Shown here: in pieces, positions 5,362 to 6,466 of the stretch
How the letters are laid out: each line of letters opens with the position of its first letter
How positions within the stretch are numbered: position 1 is the first letter of the stretch
Assembly: GCA_003220855.1 (NCBI GenBank)
Contig: QHTP01000045.1
Location: forward strand, 1 to 6,466
DNA length: 6,466 nucleotides
Source of the DNA: Gemmatimonadota bacterium
Lineage (GTDB): Bacteria; Gemmatimonadota; Gemmatimonadetes; Gemmatimonadales; GWC2-71-9
Direction: 5' to 3'
Position numbers and translations under genes: made by a program
Notes under the pieces: generated by a model
What the model was told of the DNA's origin: nothing
Databases searched by the model: none
The model's input: the letters and a program-made list of their open reading frames with translations, nothing else

Positions 5362-5874
5362 TTAATCCACGAACGCCCACAGCAGCGCCCGGCTCTGCTT
5401 GTTGAGCGCCCCCGGATCGGCCACGTGGTACAGGTCCCCCGCCACGTCCCGGATCAACAGGCCGCCGTGCGGCAGCAGGCGCGGCCAGGCGTCGAGCCGC
5501 GTCTGAAACGAGCGCGCCCCCTGCTGGGTCTCGACCCGCCAGTGCCGGATCTCCACTTCTTCCTCGATCCCCATCACTCGGATGATCTCGAACACGAAGC
5601 CAGCCGCCACCATCGCTTCCTCGAGCACGCGGCGTGAGGAGGGCCCGAGCTCGGCGGGATCGCGTACCAGCGCGAACTCGTGCTCCTCGTCATCCCGTAG
5701 GGAGACGAACCGCGTCGGCTCGGACCACGGAAAGCAGCGACGAACCCATACCGCGCGCTCCACGTCACCCCGCAGGGCCCAGAGCCGGCCGTCGGCGCGG
5801 CGCTCGAGGGTGAGCGCGCCGACGGGGGTCACGGCCTCCTCGAGCTCACCCCCCCTGACCGTAGTTGTGTCCAT
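5362..5874 (-). CDS. DUF1854 protein, partner of adjacent ABC transporter
   Basis: This 170-residue protein matches the DUF1854 pattern: WVRRCFPWSEPTRFVSLRDD (43-62), EFALVRDPAEL (66-76), then RHWRVETQQGARSFQTR (110-126), GLLIRDVAGDLYHV (138-151) and a terminal SRALLWAFVD. It has no signal peptide or membrane helix, so it is cytoplasmic. DUF1854 proteins commonly neighbour an ABC transporter, and NCBI models call such pairs cyanophycin-metabolism-associated. The biochemical role is not established, and no cyanophycin synthetase or cyanophycinase is in this window. The ATG at 5874 has GGGGAGG 4 bases upstream. The ABC gene ends 84 bases before it on the same strand, with a structured spacer between. 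Its stop converges on the broken GH5 gene with only 14 bases between and no terminator. Confidence 0.88.
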   Translation of the reverse strand: MDTTTVRGGELEEAVTPVGALTLERRADGRLWALRGDVERAVWVRRCFPWSEPTRFVSLRDDEEHEFALVRDPAELGPSSRRVLEEAMVAAGFVFEIIRVMGIEEEVEIRHWRVETQQGARSFQTRLDAWPRLLPHGGLLIRDVAGDLYHVADPGALNKQSRALLWAFVD

Positions 5875-5878
5875 GTTG

Positions 5879-5885
5879 CCTCCCC
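5879..5885 (-). promoter_or_regulatory. Shine-Dalgarno GGGGAGG of the DUF1854 gene
   Basis: CCTCCCC on the plus strand gives GGGGAGG on the minus strand, ending 4 bases before the ATG at 5874. It lies just outside the 5888-5939 inverted repeat, so folding of that repeat in the mRNA could affect its access. Confidence 0.7.
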
Positions 5886-5887
5886 GT

Positions 5888-5939
5888 GGTCAGGGGTCGG
5901 GGGTCGGGGCTCCGCGTTGTTGGTTCCCGACCCCTGACC
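5888..5939. repeat. 14-bp perfect inverted repeat between ABC and DUF1854 genes
   Basis: GGTCAGGGGTCGGG (5888-5901) pairs perfectly with CCCGACCCCTGACC (5926-5939) across a 24-base loop. The loop repeats part of the motif (GGTCGGGG at 5902-5909), so register-shifted pairing is also possible. No T-run follows, so it does not look like a standard terminator. It may be a dispersed intergenic repeat, an RNA processing or stability element, or a partial attenuator lowering DUF1854 expression relative to the ABC gene. Confidence 0.8.
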
Positions 5940-5955
5940 CCCGTCCCCCGATCCC
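5926..5955 (-). other. Candidate G-quadruplex on the sense strand of the ABC/DUF1854 spacer
   Basis: Read on the minus strand this stretch has five G-runs of 3 to 5 bases separated by 2-3 bases (GGG, GGGGG, GGGGG, GGGG, GGG), fitting the usual four-run G-quadruplex pattern. It begins 3 bases after the ABC stop codon and competes with the inverted repeat for the same bases. Confidence 0.5.
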
Positions 5956-5958
5956 AGT

Positions 5959-6466
5959 TCACGCCAGTTCCACCTGCATCTCGTACAGCCGCCGATACTT
6001 GCCGTTCGCCTGCGACATCAGCTCTGCATGCGTGCCGCTCTCCACGAGCCGCCCGTCCGCGATCACGAACAGCCGGGACGCCCTGCGCAGCGTCGAGAGG
6101 CGGTGGGCGATGGCGAACACCGTGCGGCCTGTGATCAACCGCTCCAACGCCTCGTGGATCTCCCGCTCGGTCTCCGTGTCGACGCTCGACGTCGCCTCGT
6201 CCAGGATCAGGATCCGTGGATCGTGCAGTATCGCCCGCGCGATCGACACGCGCTGACGCTCGCCGCCCGAGAGCGTGTGCCCTCGCTCGCCCACCACGGT
6301 GTCGTAGCCGTGCTGCAGCTTGCAGATGAAGTCGTGGGCGTTGGCCGCCCGCGCCGCCGCGACGGCCTGCTCGAGCGACGCGGCGGGCAGCCCGTACCGG
6401 ATGTTCTCGAGCACCGTCCCGTGAAACAGGTACGGGTCCTGCAGCACCATCCCGATCTGGCGGCGG
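5959..6466 (-). CDS. ABC transporter ATP-binding domain, C-terminal fragment
   Basis: The visible 168 residues are the second half of a nucleotide-binding domain of an exporter-type ABC protein, which uses ATP to move a substrate across the inner membrane. In order they show the Q-loop (MVLQDPYLF, Q9), then LENIRYG, the signature LSGGERQRVSIARAIL (from 65), Walker B ILILDEATSSVD (85-96, catalytic E90), the H-loop AIAHRLST (H121), and the usual tail GRLVESGTHAELM. Walker A and the transmembrane domain lie beyond the window edge. The wording of the Q-loop and signature is typical of MsbA/LmrA-like fused permease-ATPases, so a full exporter half-transporter is expected. The DUF1854 gene follows on the same strand, pointing to the cyanophycin-associated exporter type; the cargo is unknown. 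The stop is TGA (plus-strand TCA 5959-5961). Confidence 0.93.
   Translation of the reverse strand, partial: RRQIGMVLQDPYLFHGTVLENIRYGLPAASLEQAVAAARAANAHDFICKLQHGYDTVVGERGHTLSGGERQRVSIARAILHDPRILILDEATSSVDTETEREIHEALERLITGRTVFAIAHRLSTLRRASRLFVIADGRLVESGTHAELMSQANGKYRRLYEMQVELA

Noticed and set aside
4700..5380. 226-codon minus-strand open frame across the GH5 region
   Set aside because: It is antisense to both recognisable GH5 segments, and its low-complexity Arg/Gly/Ala composition has no family signal.

Overview
This window is GC-rich bacterial chromosomal DNA, probably from a Gram-negative organism. It encodes an outer-membrane-type beta-barrel and exported enzymes. The GC bias and signal peptides ending in 'AAQ' would fit Gemmatimonadota or a similar soil phylum, but no marker gene here settles the taxonomy. 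Most genes concern carbohydrate uptake and breakdown.

Layout on the left: the C-terminal tail of a Gfo/Idh/MocA-type oxidoreductase (1-190, +) overlaps by 4 nt a small zinc-ribbon gene (187-627, +). That gene converges on a minus-strand operon with stop codons sharing the 4-nt TTAG at 624-627. The operon, in transcription order, is a sodium:solute symporter (3870-2059), a 63-residue two-helix membrane protein overlapping it by 1 nt (2059-1868), and a GH27 alpha-galactosidase with an N-terminal export-like segment (1787-624). The gap before the GH27 gene holds two hairpins. A plausible reading is that the hydrolase releases galactose from alpha-galactosides in or beyond the periplasm and the symporter imports the sugar, with the small protein as a possible symporter subunit.

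Centre: a 221-bp divergent intergenic region (3871-4091) carries a perfect 17-bp tandem duplication abutting the symporter start and a 12-bp AT-rich palindrome. The plus-strand genes that follow are a 184-residue outer-membrane beta-barrel protein (4092-4646) and a GH5-type glycosidase (4648-5347). The GH5 gene is broken: its lipoprotein N-terminus and its C-terminal third are both well preserved but lie in different frames, and the middle of the catalytic domain is missing.

Right: on the minus strand, an ABC exporter ATPase domain running off the window (6466-5959) precedes a DUF1854 protein (5874-5362). This gene pair is known elsewhere, often annotated as cyanophycin-metabolism-associated. 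The 84 nt between the two genes hold a 14-bp perfect inverted repeat and a run of G-tracts on the transcribed sense strand.

No RNA genes, CRISPR arrays, transposases or phage genes were found. The best candidates for something little described are the small symporter-partner protein, the DUF1854/ABC pair with its structured spacer, and the internally deleted GH5 gene.
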